Notes: generated by a model not told the origin, from the sequence alone. A DNA stretch of 64,000 bases from Eledone cirrhosa (GCA_964016885.1 OZ024744.1:74306993-74370992); one strand, 5' to 3'. Numbered from the stretch's first letter, positions 15,001 through 26,715 are shown. Numbers and translations: made by a program.

Positions 15001-15855
15001 GCTGCTAAACCATCACAATCACTATTCACATATCAACCATGCTAGAGTTTAGCAGATTGAGATGTTATAGCTGCTAAACCATCACTATCACCATTCACAT
15101 ATCAACCATGCTAAAGTCTAGCTAGTTAAAATGGTATAGCTGCTAAACCATCACAATCACCATTCACATATCAACCATTTTAGAGTCTAGCTAGTAGAGA
15201 TGGTATAGCTGCTAAACCATCACAATCACCATTCACATATCAACCATGTTAGAGTCTAGCTAGTTGAGATGGTATAGCTGCTAAACCATCACAATCACCA
15301 TTCACATATCAACCGTGCTAGAGTCTAGTTAGTTGAGATGGTATAGCTGATAAACCATCACAACCACTTTTAACATATCAACCATGCTGAAGTCTAGCTA
15401 GTTGAGATGGTATAGCTGCTAAACCATCACAATCACTATTCACAAATTAACCATTCTAGAGTCTAGCTAGTTGAGATGGTATAGCTGCTAAACCATCACA
15501 ATCACTATTCACATATCAACCATGCTCGAGTCTAGCTAGTTGAGATGGTATAGCTGCTAAAGCATCACAATCACCATTCACATTTCAACCATGCTAGAGT
15601 CTAGCTAGTTGAGATGCTTAAGCTGCTAAACCATCACAATCACTATTCACATTACAACCATGTTAGGGTCTAGCTAATTGAGATGGTATAGCTGCTAAAC
15701 CATCACAATCACCATTTACATTTCAACCATGCTAGTGTCTAGCTAGTTGAGATGTTATATTTGCTAAACCATCACAATCACCATTCACATATCAACCATG
15801 CTAGACTCTAGCTAGTTGAGATGTTATAGACCATAGCTGCTAGACCATCACAACC

Positions 15856-16240
15856 ACATTTACCACAACCAGCGTGACCATTACACGATTACAATCACAC
15901 CAAACATTTTCACCACAGCCAACATGCCAACCTTACTACTTACACAGTATACACATACCCCAACATTCAATTTCACACCAGCATATAAACTACAGTCACT
16001 ATTTCCACGAAATCTCCGAAACATTAACATTACAAATCATTTCACCTGCTAGAAATAGTAGCAACATTTTCCTCAAATTACAATCTTTCAAAAGAAACTC
16101 TGCTAACTAACGAATATGCACACACACAGACACACATACACCCCATATAAAATTAGCGGACCATTCTAACGACATGTGTACCGTTCACGTAGTTCTCAGG
16201 GAGATTCAGCGTGACAAAATATACTACTAGGCTGGCTTTT
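15856..16240. other. Satellite edge and AC-rich single-copy-like sequence
   Basis: After the last recognisable monomer the sequence is AC-rich with a short (CA)n run near 16,118-16,140. An open frame at 15,874-16,110 has no recognisable domain and biased composition; I do not regard it as a gene. Nothing else is seen. Confidence 0.5.
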
Positions 16241-16269
16241 CGAATTAAGGATACAAGTCATTTTACGGT

Positions 16270-16660
16270 CTAACTGGTGATGCGTGGCCTAGTTGTAAGG
16301 GTGTTGGACTTACGATCAAAATGGTTCGATGCGTGATGTATTCTTGAGCAAAGCACCTCATTTCACGTTGCTGCAGCAGTATACTAAGCTGAAAATGTGT
16401 ACCAGCAATAGCATGGGGTTTAACCCTGCGATGGACTGACGTCTTCTCAAGGAGGGGGGGGGAGGCTTGTATTCGCAGACGCTTCACGCCATGAAATCGG
16501 AATAAGCACCGGTCTGATGAGCCTTCTGGCTTATCACACACTGAGTGAACTGGAGCAACCTGAAATAAGTTGTCTTGCTTAAGAAGACAACGCGCCGTCG
16601 GGAACTCAAAATAACATACTTTACGATTGTGAGCCTAACCACTAAGCCACCCGCCTTTAC
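16270..16660. mobile_element. tRNA-related SINE, apparently composite
   Basis: A tRNA-like head is visible on the plus strand near 16,276-16,335: GTGGCCTAGTTGTAAGGG resembles an A box and GGTTCGAT a B box. At the other end, 16,628-16,655, is the reverse complement of a similar head (CCTAACCACTAAGCCAC). The unit therefore looks like two tRNA-type heads facing each other, or a SINE whose tail carries an inverted head. It differs from the main SINE family in this window. Subfamily not assigned. Confidence 0.55.
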
Positions 16661-16789
16661 ACCAGAACTATGATACTATCATTACTAGCATTAGTCGGTA
16701 CTGTTACTGTACTTCACCTCTTACATAACCATCTACAGACAATTAATTATATGGTTGTCATCTCTCATGATCATCAAAACTACCTCATC

Positions 16790-17046
16790 TTAATCATCAT
16801 CATCATTAGTTGTGTCATTGCCATTATCATCATTATCATCACGATCGTGGTCGTCGTCGTCATCACCATCATCATCATAGTCATCATCGTCATCACCATC
16901 ATCATCATTACCACTACCATCATCATCATCGTCATCAGCATCACCATCAACATCATTATCATTATCATTATCATCATCGTCGTCGTCGTCGTCATTATCA
17001 TCATCATCATCATCATCAACACCATCATCATCAACAACATCATCAC

Positions 17047-17081
<35 letters not shown>

Positions 17082-17145
17082 ACACCATCATCACCATCAT
17101 CATCATCATCATCATTGTCGCCGTCTTCGTTATTATAATCATCAT
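16790..17145. repeat. (ATC)n microsatellite
   Basis: About 350 bases of ATC/ATT/GTC trinucleotides with interruptions. Open frames through it read as poly-His, poly-Ile or poly-Met and are artefacts of the repeat. Confidence 0.95.
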
Positions 17146-17150
17146 TATTA

Positions 17151-17270
17151 CGAGTTCAAATCCCGCCGAAGTTAACTTTGCCTTTCATCCTTACGGGGTC
17201 TATAAAATAAAGTACCAGTAATGCACTGGTAAATTGCTGGCCCTGTGCCAAAAGTAGAAACAATTATTAC
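17151..17270 (+). mobile_element. SINE, 5'-truncated (begins at the B box)
   Basis: It starts at the B-box-like GAGTTCAAATCCCGCC, followed by the shared body: GTTAACTTTGCC, CATCCTTACGGGGTC, AAATAAAGTACCAGTAATGC, a CTGGCC segment and a GTAGAAACAATT end. The tRNA-like 5' half is missing where the (ATC)n tract ends. It matches the other main-family SINEs of this window. Confidence 0.85.
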
Positions 17271-17345
17271 TAGTTACTTAATGTTACTTTCAACCAAAAC
17301 ATTACCTCCAGCATTTTCCTAACATAGACGCGAATGCATTCATCA

Positions 17346-17627
<282 letters not shown>

Positions 17628-17880
17628 TTTTCTTTATTAACCACAAGGGTTTACATAAAGTAGACATTAAGGACAGTGCAGGACAATACAGGACGGTACA
17701 AATGGGCATTTCTGCGTGTAAAAAAACAAAAAAAACAGAGGGTGTAACAAAAAATAACAATGAAAAATTCCCCAATAGGGGGGAGACTTCGGAGGGACAT
17801 TTGTGGAGAAAGCCCAGTAAAAAGCCACAATGACCCTGACCACCAAGGCAAGTGCCCTCTCCCAGTTTTCCACCTTTAAT

Positions 17881-20800
17881 TTACAGATATATACTCACAG
17901 TAGGCCCATTTACTCGGGCCATTCTTGCTTCTCTTACCCATCTTTCAACAAAATGCTGGGAAGAGAGCACTTCCCTCTCTACTCTGATTTTCCTTTTCAA
18001 ATGAAAATTGAAAAAGTCAATCAGAGCATCACCGAAGAGGTAAGTGCTCGTCTTCAGCCCTTTCAAACGTGTCCACCATACTATCACTTTCGCCATGGCC
18101 ACCAGACAGATAAAAACTGCCTGCCCTTCCCGGCTAAAGGAGGAGGGCGGGGCAATCCTCGCGATGGACTCAGATGATAGCCGGATCCGTCCTAAACGCG
18201 ACAGCAGGTGTTCGACATAAACCCACAAGTCAGCAATTTTCGGACACTGGACGAGTGCGTGCAGGACGGTTTCGTCGCCCTGCGCGCATCTCGGACATGC
18301 CCGGCTGACGGCACCTCCATGCCTGTAGAGTTTATCCGGAACTGACAAGGCTCCTCGGTAGCACTGCCAGGCCAGAGATTTCTGGAAGTTGTCCATAGGC
18401 CCTGACCCGAAAGTTCTTCCGAAGAGATTGGCTAGTTGATTTTCGTCGACGCCTAGAGTTTCCCCAAGTACGTCGTCGCCCTTCCCCTCCACTAATCCTC
18501 TATAGAACGCCGAGGTGGAGTTTCCACCGATCACATTGCCCGATTGGTCGATGGCTGTGAGCACCTGAAGACATTCCAGTCTCCAGGCGCTCCCTCTCGG
18601 TCTTCGCTTGACCCAGGACTGCAGCTCCGTCAAGGAAACGAGCTGGGGAAATACGTGTCTAGCAAACGGCGACCACACCTGATCACCGTCGAGGAAGAGG
18701 TGGAGATGTCGTAGCCTGAGCGCGTGCCTGCGCATCATCAGCCACGGCATGCCCAGCCCTCCACGTAGCGGGTGTTGACAACAGATGGACCGCCTGACCA
18801 TCGGAGCCCGTCCCTTCCACAAAAAGCGAAAGAGCAAACGCTCCAGTGCAGTCAGGCGAGGCTTAGGACAAGGAACGACGGTCAGGCAGTAGCAGATGAC
18901 AGACGCGATGTACACGTTAGCCACCTCTGCTCGACCTTTCAGGGATAGCTTCCTCTCGGCCCATTTCTGGGTGAGAGAAGCCACCCTGCTCGTCACCTCG
19001 TCCCAGTTTTTGTCCGTCTGGAGGTCCGGACCGAACCAGACACCTAGCAATTTAACCGGTCCGTCCATCCAGCATCCGACGACGCTGTTGGACGGTATGG
19101 ACCTGCCTCTCCAGGTGCCGAGCTGCAGGCCCACTGACTTTTCCTGGTTGATCATTGCTCCTGTCACCGCTTCGTATTCTCTTAGTGTAGTGCCGATCGC
19201 CTCGATGTGTTTGGCGTTCGACACCACTACGGTGACATTGTCCGCATACGCTGACACGGATCTTCCGCATCCTAGTTCGCGCGGGACCCCCCTCAACGTC
19301 TCCAGTTTGTGCAGTAATGGCTCGAGAGTCAATACGTACAAGAGGGACGAGAGGGGACATCCTTGGCGGACCGAGCGCATGATGTTGAACGGTTCCGACA
19401 GGTGACCGTTCACTCTCACCACAGAGCAGATGTCGCTGTGCATGGCAGCGATCCAGCCTCTGAAGACGGGCCCAAAGCCAGCCGCCCTCAGGACTGCCGC
19501 TAGGTAACGATGGTCGACCTTATCGAAAGCTTTCGACTGATCTAAATTGATCAAGGACCCACCCGTGCCAGGTTCCTTAGCTACCCTCTCTACGATGTAT
19601 CGCATGAGGTGGAGGTTGTCGTGGATGGATCTGTCGGGAATGGCGCATGTCTTCGCCTCTCCCACCAAAATCTTGAACTCTGTGTTTAGCAGAGTTATGG
19701 GCCGGAAATTATCTATGTTATCCCCCTTGTTCGGATCCTTTCTCAGCAGTGCCACCGCTCCTCGGCTCACAGAACTGGGAATTCTTCCGTTCTGTTGCCA
19801 GTTGCAGTAGACGTCCGCCAAGAGGCCTCCGAACAAGTCTGGCATCTGTACGTAGAGTTCATAGGGCAGACCATCCAAACCAGGCGATTTACCCCTTGTG
19901 CAGACAGTCATTGCCTCCCTTACTTCAGCGGCTGTTATCGGCTTTTCGCAACACTTCGCCTCAGTGGCCGAGAGCTGCGGCAGTCCGTCGAGGTAGACAC
20001 TAAAGTCCATCCCTCGACCCGGCCCACCGCTGCCCCCGAACAGCTGAGCGAAGTGTCGCTGAAAAGCTTCACACATTTGCCCGGGATCAAGTAACATGCG
20101 CCCGTCGTGGTCCACCAAAGACCGGATCGTGGCTTTGTTGCCACGACGCGCCTCCGCCACGACGCGCCTCCGCCACTCGGGCCCATTGAACGGCTTTCGT
20201 ACCCTCGTGTCTGAGAGCACGCACCCTAGCTCTGACAACGCAGCCATCGTGCTTTGCATTGAAGAATTGGTCAAGGGCCAATTTCGCCGCAAGTGCGTCG
20301 GTCGCGATGCCTTTGCTAAGCGCCTCATCTAATTTTCTAACTAATTCTCCCTCTGCTCTATTTTTCTCTATTGCTAAAGCCTTACTAAACCTAATGGATT
20401 CTATTCTAATCGCTCTTTTCAGAGCAAACCACCACTTGTTGTTGACGATGGCCCTCGTCAACACCCGCTTAACTAGTTCGCTAATCCGGTCTCTGTAGGC
20501 CTTGCGCGCTGGTAAGGACGCGTTTAAATTCCAGTAGCCGGGTCCTCGTCTATGAAGCCTATCTAAGTCAAGCACACAGATCACGAATTTGTGGTCCGTG
20601 TAGCTGACTATCTTTAATTGTGGACAGCCTATGCTAGACCTATCTATTTCCCTACAAAATACTCTATCTAGATATCATCTGGATGACCCTATGCGATTTG
20701 TCCAAGTCCACATTGGCACATTCAGGAAATCCAATCGATACCTGTCAGTCAGTTCAAAACGCCTGAGCAGGTTGGTGAGGCTCTTGCACCCTCCACCTAT

Positions 20801-21271
20801 ATCCGCTAATCCCACACAGTCCCATCGTGCATCTAAGATACCGTTCCAGTCGCCCACTAACACTAAAGAGCGGGACGTTCCAAGAAAGGTCTCCAGACGC
20901 CGGAAGAAATCAGGCCGCCCTGCTCCTGTCGGGGCATAGACGGCCACTAGCCTGAAAGCTTGCCTGTCTCCGCTGGTCACGTCCAGCACCACCAGCTTAC
21001 CCTCTGGGTCCAGGAAGATGGCCCGTATGGCGAGATCAAAATCTCTCCGAAAAAGCACAGCAACTCCTCCCCCCGATCCAGGACGGCTGGGAGATGCGTA
21101 CACATCGTAGCTGCCGAAGATCGGTGCGAAGGCCCGTGCTTCGGAGAATCTGGTCTCGCTGATGGCCACTACATCTATGTTTAGTGACCTGAGGTCGTTG
21201 AGCAGGTGACCCTGCTTCCATGACGACCCCAAGCCAAGCGCATTTATGCTGCCTAATCTGAGTGAGGTCAT
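17881..21271 (-). pseudogene. T1 ORF2: APE endonuclease - reverse transcriptase polyprotein, broken
   Basis: In intact form this protein would nick target DNA with its APE-type nuclease and copy the element RNA from the nick. APE motifs are visible in the first third: SINALGL, AISETRF, VAVYAPT, VGDWNGI and YTDHKFV. The RT follows with LDQSKAFD (motif A) and RQGCPLSS (motif B). The C-terminus has a Cys/His motif, CPRCAQGDETVLHALVQC. Damage seen: an in-frame TGA at 20,675-20,677; a 16-bp tandem duplication (20,145-20,160 and 20,161-20,176) that shifts the frame; loss of about 15 residues after FKIL; and motif C reading YADN instead of YADD (AAT codon at 19,237-19,239), which removes a catalytic metal-binding Asp. 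The copy cannot be active. Confidence 0.85.
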
Positions 21272-21306
21272 GTTTAAAAAAGAGTGGAAAAGATGGGAAA
21301 GATCAC

Positions 21307-23363
21307 TTACCGTACTATTGGTAGAGTAGGGGTGGTTTTTACATCCCTTTTCACTTGATCGTCTGGTGAAGGGACCGTTAAATCGTCCCTTCGGCTGGTC
21401 GTCGGCTCTTCTATGAGAATGTCTGAATATACTCTTCGATTGATAGTTCCTCCTAGGTCCATGAAATCACCAACTGCGTTGGGGAATTTCGTTTTAGTGT
21501 TTGTGTATTGTTTCTGTGCTAATTTTACCAGTCTTATGTTAGTTGGCGTTTTGATTGGTGCTGGTATTATGTAGTCGTGTTGTGAAATGTCTGTGTGTTC
21601 AATTATGTAAGTCATTAGTTTCTTGTTGTGTGTATTTATTGCCGTGCATTTGTTTTTCTGAGGGTGGGGTGTGGTTCTGCTATTTTCTTTTCGTTGTTGC
21701 TGGGTGTGTGTGTTTGCAATGTTGGTGCTTGTGGTGGTGGTGTTGAAGGTGGTGATGGTGGTGCTAGTGTGGGTGGTGATGGTGTTGGTGGTGTTGCTGC
21801 TGTGGGTCTCTTTGCAGTAGAATTTACCCTTTTCTCATTTCTTTCCTCCCTTTTCAAAGGCGACGATGCGCTGCTTCTGCGTTTGTGCCTTCTTACGACC
21901 TTTTGCCATCCCTCTCCCACCTCACACTCCATGTCTGATTCTGTGAGGTCAGGGAGGGGTACCAGCTCCACTCTTTGACTTGTTGTTGTTGGTGATGTTT
22001 GCACTGGAGTCTCTGTTGCAGCTGCATTTGGTATTGCTGTTGTTGTTGTTAATATTTCCACTGCTGCTGCTGTTTTTGATTTCCATGGCGTGGGTATGGG
22101 TGCCATGGACCTATCGTTCCTGGTTGCCGCTGTCCTGTTGCTGGTAGCCGTGGAGCCGGTTTCGGAAGGAGGGGGGTTTTCTCCTTTCTCAGGGTCTTCC
22201 CGTTGCAGAAGGCCCTGAGGTGAGTCTTCGATCCACAGCGAAAGCATTTCGGGCGTTTCCCTCAACACTTATGGGCAGTTGAGTGCCGTTATCGAAGTCT
22301 ATCACATCCGGGATAGCTTCGATGCACTCCTGGTTGGTTTGGATTAGCATCTCAATGGAGGTGCCGACCCAATCTTCTCTTACTTTTTTCTGTACTTGCA
22401 GTACAGCTGTTTTGTCCTCGATTCCGACGAGGACAGACGCGGCCAGCCAAGAAGGGGCCATCCCGGGGGGGACGTGAGTCAGTTTGACCCTCACAATTTT
22501 TTGCCCGCAGTAGGAGGGCACCAACACCATTTCCTCGCTCCTTAGGGTCACTACGGATTGGGCCTTTGCCTCCTGGAGTGTGGCAAAAAGTACGTCTACG
22601 GTGGCATATTTTTTGCCTCGGGTGATGTGCGTTTTCCGCTGCCACACAGACCCCAATGCTTTTTGTATTTGAGCCTCTGTGGCTCTTTCCACCCTACGGG
22701 ATTTTGTACTTACTGTACGGTACGTGACCGTACAGTTCTGTTGGGTTTCGAAAAATGTTTCCGCTGCCTTGCAGATTGCTCGGTGTCCTTTCTTTGTCAC
22801 CATCTTCTTCGCTTCCTTAATTCCTCATTTGTTATGAGGATTGTTTCCAAGTTTTTCGCAATACCTGCAAATGAGATTGGTTTTTCTTTGCTGCTGTTGT
22901 TGTTGTTGTCAGAGCTGCTGTTACTTTTGTTGTTGCTGCAGGTACTACGACTACTGCCTCCGCCGCTGTTGCTGTGGTTGTTGTTGGTGTTGCTGCTGCT
23001 AATGCTATTGTTGTTTATGCTGCTGGTGATGCTGTTGCGGCAGCTACTGTTGGTTTCATTGTCACTGTTGCTGTTGTTATTACGGCTGCTACTGCTATTA
23101 TTCCAGACGTCAGACGAATGAACTGGGTTTTCGTATTTCCCGCACACCTGTTTCGTCGCTGTCGTCGTCGTCGTGGAGAAACCTTGCACGCTTTGCACGA
23201 GACTTTTCTTTTCTTTCGTCGCTTGCGAAAGAGAAGGGAGGGAGGGAGACACATTTAAAGAAGGGAGGGAGAGAGACAATCTTCTCTCTGCTGTAGTGAC
23301 GATTGGGGAAGAAGAAGACGGAATGAGTGGGAGTGACCCATGCAAATTCTTTTTCGTAGCCAT
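21307..23363 (-). pseudogene. T1 ORF1: CCHC nucleic-acid-binding protein, frameshifted
   Basis: Begins at ATG 23,363 after a poly-T/A stretch. It has an N/S/T-rich, low-complexity N-terminus, then a conserved core (TVTYRTVS, KTHITRGKKYATVDVLF, LVPSYCGQKIV) shared with T3 and T4, then a CCHC knuckle. The knuckle CFRCGSKTHLRAFC lies near 22,230 in a frame different from the core before it and the tail after it, so at least two frameshifts surround it. Another shift lies near 22,800. A Thr/Pro-rich linker leads to a conserved end (KFPNAVGDF, RRVYSDIL) that stops at 21,307-21,309. Tx1-type ORF1 proteins are expected to bind the element RNA; that role is inferred. Confidence 0.8.
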
Positions 23364-23388
23364 GTTGTTTTTTTTGTTTAAAATAAAT

Positions 23389-23440
23389 ATTGGGTACAAA
23401 ACCCCAATAAGCAGTTATTTAACCCCGAAGGGCCAAATAA
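23389..23440 (-). promoter_or_regulatory. T1 5' UTR stem-loops upstream of ORF1
   Basis: Two dyads lie between 26 and 80 bases upstream of the ORF1 ATG. One is ATTGGG...CCCAAT at about 23,389-23,408. The other pairs GTTATTT with AAATAAC, with a GGCC/GGG core, at 23,413-23,440. T3 and T4 have hairpins of the same GGG/CCC type at the same place although the surrounding UTR has diverged. An RNA structure affecting translation is possible but unproven. Confidence 0.5.
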
Positions 23441-23577
23441 CGGGCAGAAAGACCCCTCTCACGAGGAGGAGGGTGTTTTTGCCTACAAGTTGGTCTAAGT
23501 TTTAAACAATTTACAATTGTTATAGCGTTCAAAATTTACGATACCTTACAGAGCCGAGCCTCCGTCAACCATAGCAT

Positions 23578-23603
23578 TCAATAATAATAATAATAATACT
23601 AAT
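23578..23603. repeat. (AAT)n joint between T1 and T2
   Basis: A short (AAT)n run ending in ACTAAT. It is at once the 3' tail of T2 and the sequence immediately 5' of T1 (both on the minus strand), so the two copies share one microsatellite locus. Confidence 0.85.
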
Positions 23604-25086
23604 GTTTTATTTATTAACCACAAGGGTTTACATAAAGTAGACATTAAGGACAGTACAGGACAATACAGGACGGTACAAATGGGCATTTCTGCGTGTGAAA
23701 AAAACAGAGGATGAAATAAAATAACAAAGAAAAATTCCCCAATAGGGGGGAGACTTCCGAGGGAGATTTGTGGAGAAAGCCCATTAAAAGACCACAGTGG
23801 CCCTGACCACCAGGGCAAGTGCCCTCTCCCAGTTTTCCCCCTTTAATTTACAGACACATACTCAGAGAAGGCCCATTCATTCGGGCCATACTTGCTTCTC
23901 TCACCCATCTTTCAACAAAATGCTGGGAAGAGAGCACTTCCCTCTCTACTCTGATTTTCCTTTTCAGATGAAATTTGAAAAAGTTAATCAGGGCATCACC
24001 GAAGAGGTAAGTGCTCGTCTTCAGCCCTTTCAAACGTGTCCACCATACTATCTCTTTCGCCATGGCCACCAGACAGATAAAAACTGCCTGCCCTTCCCGG
24101 CTAAAGGAAGAGGGCGGGGCAATCCTCACGATGGACTCAGCTGATAGCTGGATCCGTCCTACACGTGACAGCAGATGTTCGACATAAACCCACAAGTCAG
24201 CAATGCTCGGACACTGGACGAGTGCGTGCAGGACGGTTTCGTCGCCCTGTGCGCATCTCGGACATGCCCGGCTGACGGCACCTCCATGCCTGTAAAGTTT
24301 ATCCCGAACTGGCAAATCACCCCGGTAGCACTGCCAAGCCAGGGATTTTTGGAAGTTGTCCATAGGCCCCGGCCCGAAAGTCCTTCCGAAGAGATTGTCT
24401 AGTTGATTTTCGTCGACGCCTAGAGTTTCTCCAAGGACGTCGTCGCTCTTCCCCTCCACTAATCCCCTATAGAACGCCAAGGTGGAGTTTCCACCGATCA
24501 CATTGCCCGATTGGTCGAGGGCTGTGAGCGCCTGAAGACATTCCAGTCTCCAAGCGCTCCCTCTCGGGCTTCGCTTGACCCAGGACTGCAGGTCCGTCAA
24601 GGAGACGAGCTGGGGAAAAACGTGTCTAGCAAACGGCGACCACACCTGATCACCGTCGAGGAAGAGGTGGAGATGTCTTAGCCTGAGCGCGTGTCTGCGC
24701 ATCATCAGCCACAGCATGCCCAGCCCTCCACGTAGCGGGTGTTGAGAGCAGATGGACCGCCTGACCATCGGAGCGCGTCCCTTCCACAAGAAGCGAAAGA
24801 GCAAACGCTCCAGCGCAGTCAGGCGGGGCTTAGGACAAGGTACGACGGTCAGGCGGTAGTAGATGACGGACGCGATGTACGCGTTAGCCACCTCCACTCG
24901 ACCTTTCAGGGATAGCTTCCTCTCGGCCCATTTCTGGGTGAGAGAAGCCACCCTGCTCGTCACCTCGTCCCCGTTTTTGTCCGTCTGGAGGTCTGGACCA
25001 AACCAGACCTCTAACAATTTAACCGGTCCGTCCGTCCAGCGCCCGACGACGCTGTTGGACGGCATGGACCTGCCTTTCCAGGTGCC
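23604..25086 (-). mobile_element. Tx1-like LINE copy T2, 5'-truncated
   Basis: Only the 3' part of ORF2 and the 3' UTR remain. The frame is open from the truncation to the normal C-terminus. The 3' end is ...TTAATAAATAAAACATT and then the ATT/AGT repeat. The 5' edge at about 25,086 switches abruptly to a SINE, as expected for incomplete reverse transcription or later SINE insertion. Its C-terminal wording (ASMARMNGPSLSMCL) equals that of T4 rather than T1, so T2 and T4 belong to the same subfamily. Confidence 0.85.
23848..25065 (-). pseudogene. T2 ORF2 fragment (RT C-terminal half and Cys/His motif)
   Basis: 405 residues are open from a start inside the RT thumb region. It begins after the YADD motif, so the catalytic RT core and the APE domain are absent. 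It contains VKLLEVWFGPDLQTDKN, the LRGGLGM segment and the C-terminal CPRCAQGDETVLHALVQC motif, and it ends at the natural stop. It is an intact frame but only a dead fragment of the element. Confidence 0.85.
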
Positions 25087-25266
25087 GGCAGGATCGGTAA
25101 AGCGTCAGTCACTATACCATGCAGGATAGATTTAAGACCCTTTATGTTCTGAGTTCAAATCCAACCGAGGTTAACTTTGCCTTTTATCCTTACGGGGTCG
25201 GTAAAATAAAGTACCAGTAATGCACTGTGTAATTACTGGCATTGTTCCAAAAGTAGAAACATTTAT
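25087..25266 (+). mobile_element. SINE 1 of a row of three
   Basis: tRNA-like head (ATCGGTAAAGCG as A-box region, GAGTTCAAATCC as B box) followed by the family body (GTTAACTTTGCC, CCTTACGGGGTC, AAGTACCAGTAATGCACTG) and the GTAGAAACATTT end. The very 5' end may be trimmed where it meets T2. Confidence 0.9.
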
Positions 25267-25271
25267 TTAAA

Positions 25272-25466
25272 ACGGTGGATTGACAGTATCGGTAGAGCAT
25301 CAGGCAGCATACTTTGCAGCATAGAGTTAAGGCCCTTTATGTTCTGAGTTCAAATCCTACCGAGGTTAGCTTTGCCTTTTATCCTTACGGTGTCGATACA
25401 CTAAAGCACCAGTAATACATTGGGGGTTTTTGCTGGCCTTGTGACAAAAGTAGAAACAATTATCGT
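25272..25466 (+). mobile_element. SINE 2 of a row of three
   Basis: Complete member of the same family: GGTGGATTGACAGTATCGG head, B box GAGTTCAAATCC, body with CCTTACGGTGTCG, and the short-form tail (GGGTTTTTGCTGGCC, then GTAGAAACAATT). It follows the previous SINE almost without spacer. Confidence 0.9.
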
Positions 25467-25472
25467 TAAACA

Positions 25473-25668
25473 AGCGGTCGATGGCCAGTATCGGTAAAGC
25501 GTCGGACAACATGCTTAGCGGCATAGCATTATGGCCCTTTACGTTCTGAGTTCAAACTCCGCCTTTCATCCTTACGGGGTCGATAAAATAAAGTACCAGT
25601 AACGCAGTGGAATCGATGTAATCTACTTTCCCCTTTCCCCCCAAATTGTTGACCTTGTGCCTAAATGA
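25473..25668 (+). mobile_element. SINE 3 of a row of three (long-tail subfamily)
   Basis: Complete head (GCGGTCGATGGCCAGTATCGG). The body has lost about 15 bases between the B box and the CATCCTTACGGGGTC segment. The tail carries an extra pyrimidine-rich stretch (ATCGATGTAATCTAC, then TTTCCCC) that SINEs 1 and 2 lack, marking a separate subfamily also seen at 38,986. Confidence 0.9.
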
Positions 25669-26180
25669 CAAACCATTAACTTTAAACATTAATCACACTT
25701 TGAGGAATCTATTCTTAATATGAAAAAAATACAGGATGGTCAGGGATGGAATACATATACTCAGTTAAGCTTGATTTGTATTAAAAAACAACAACAACAA
25801 CAACAACAACAATCAGAACTACCATGATGAATGCCACCAATACTACTACTACTACTACTACTACTACTACGATAACCAACAGTACCTGTAGCACCAGCAC
25901 TGTGAAATATTATCATAAACACCACCACCACCACCATCACAAATATTACTATCACAACATACCACCATCACAGCACAGCGCCATAACATAACATGTCACT
26001 CACACCACCAGCACTACACATCCCAATTTCCACCTCACCCCATCACCATGATGATACGTTCGTCCGCCCCTACTCCCTTACTACAACATCATTGCAATAC
26101 ATTACAACCACCATTCGCCAGCAATACCACTAAAACACAAGACACACTATACCTAACGCTATAATAACACACTATCATGC
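25669..26180. other. AT/AC-rich spacer with short microsatellites
   Basis: Contains (CAA)n near 25,788-25,811, (CTA)n near 25,842-25,870 and (CCA)n near 25,919-25,936. No gene or recognisable mobile element is seen. Confidence 0.6.
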
Positions 26181-26715
26181 CCACTTTCACCTATATCAAC
26201 AACACCATCACAACCACTACCAGCACCACCACTACCAGCACCACCACTACAACAAACACCACCACAACTGCAGTAGCATATCAACAATAACAATGTCTCC
26301 AGAACACCACCACCACCAACAGCAACAACAGTAACTTCCACCAACAACACAACTAATAACAACAACTATCACCACCACCTCCAACACTAACAACAACAAC
26401 AACAACAAAGACAACAATGAAAACGCAGCCAACAGACCAGCCTCGACCACCACATACAACTACCACCACCTCCAGCACCACCACCAACAACTACCACTAC
26501 CACCATTACCACCACCACCACCACCACCACTACCACCACCAACAACAACAACAACTACCACCACTACCACCACCAACAATAACACAAATTACCACCACCA
26601 CCACCACCACCACCACAACCACCACCACCAACAACAACAACTACCACCACCACCACCACCACCTCCAACAACAACAACACCAACAACAACAACTACCACC
26701 ACTACCACCACCACC

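Larger units (their letters stand above)
1..15855. repeat. Satellite array, 69-bp monomer, about 230 copies
   Basis: The same unit recurs every 69 bases (for example the GGTATAG core at 11 and again at 80) from the first base to about 15,855, where it decays. The array therefore extends left beyond the window. Each monomer carries a near-palindromic core, GATGGTATAGC-T-GCTAAACCATC (23 nt, one mismatch between arms), and a second small dyad around CTAGAGTCTAG. Although 69 is a multiple of three, the monomer has stop codons in all six frames, so the array is non-coding. Monomers differ by scattered substitutions and 1-4 base indels. Recurrent variant types include GTATTAACC for ATATCAACC and GCGTGGGTC for GCTAGAGTC. 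Function is unknown; pericentromeric or other heterochromatic satellite is only a guess. Confidence 0.95.

Noticed and set aside
1..15855. CRISPR-like array
   Set aside because: The 69-bp unit repeats without unique spacers, and the context is eukaryotic satellite DNA.
1..15855. Monomers as tRNA-derived repeats (TAGCTAGTTGAGATGGTATAGC resembles a D-arm)
   Set aside because: No B box or acceptor/anticodon structure accompanies the resemblance; taken as chance.
15874..16110. 78-residue open frame next to the satellite
   Set aside because: AC-rich composition, no domain, no supporting signal.
16514..16520. CTGATGA in the SINE at 16.5 kb
   Set aside because: No GAAA follows a stem at the right distance; chance match.
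18896..19405. Antisense open frames over the LINE ORF2 regions (also 54,395-54,904 and 43,888-44,355)
   Set aside because: They mirror the GC-rich RT coding strand and recur only because the copies are homologous.
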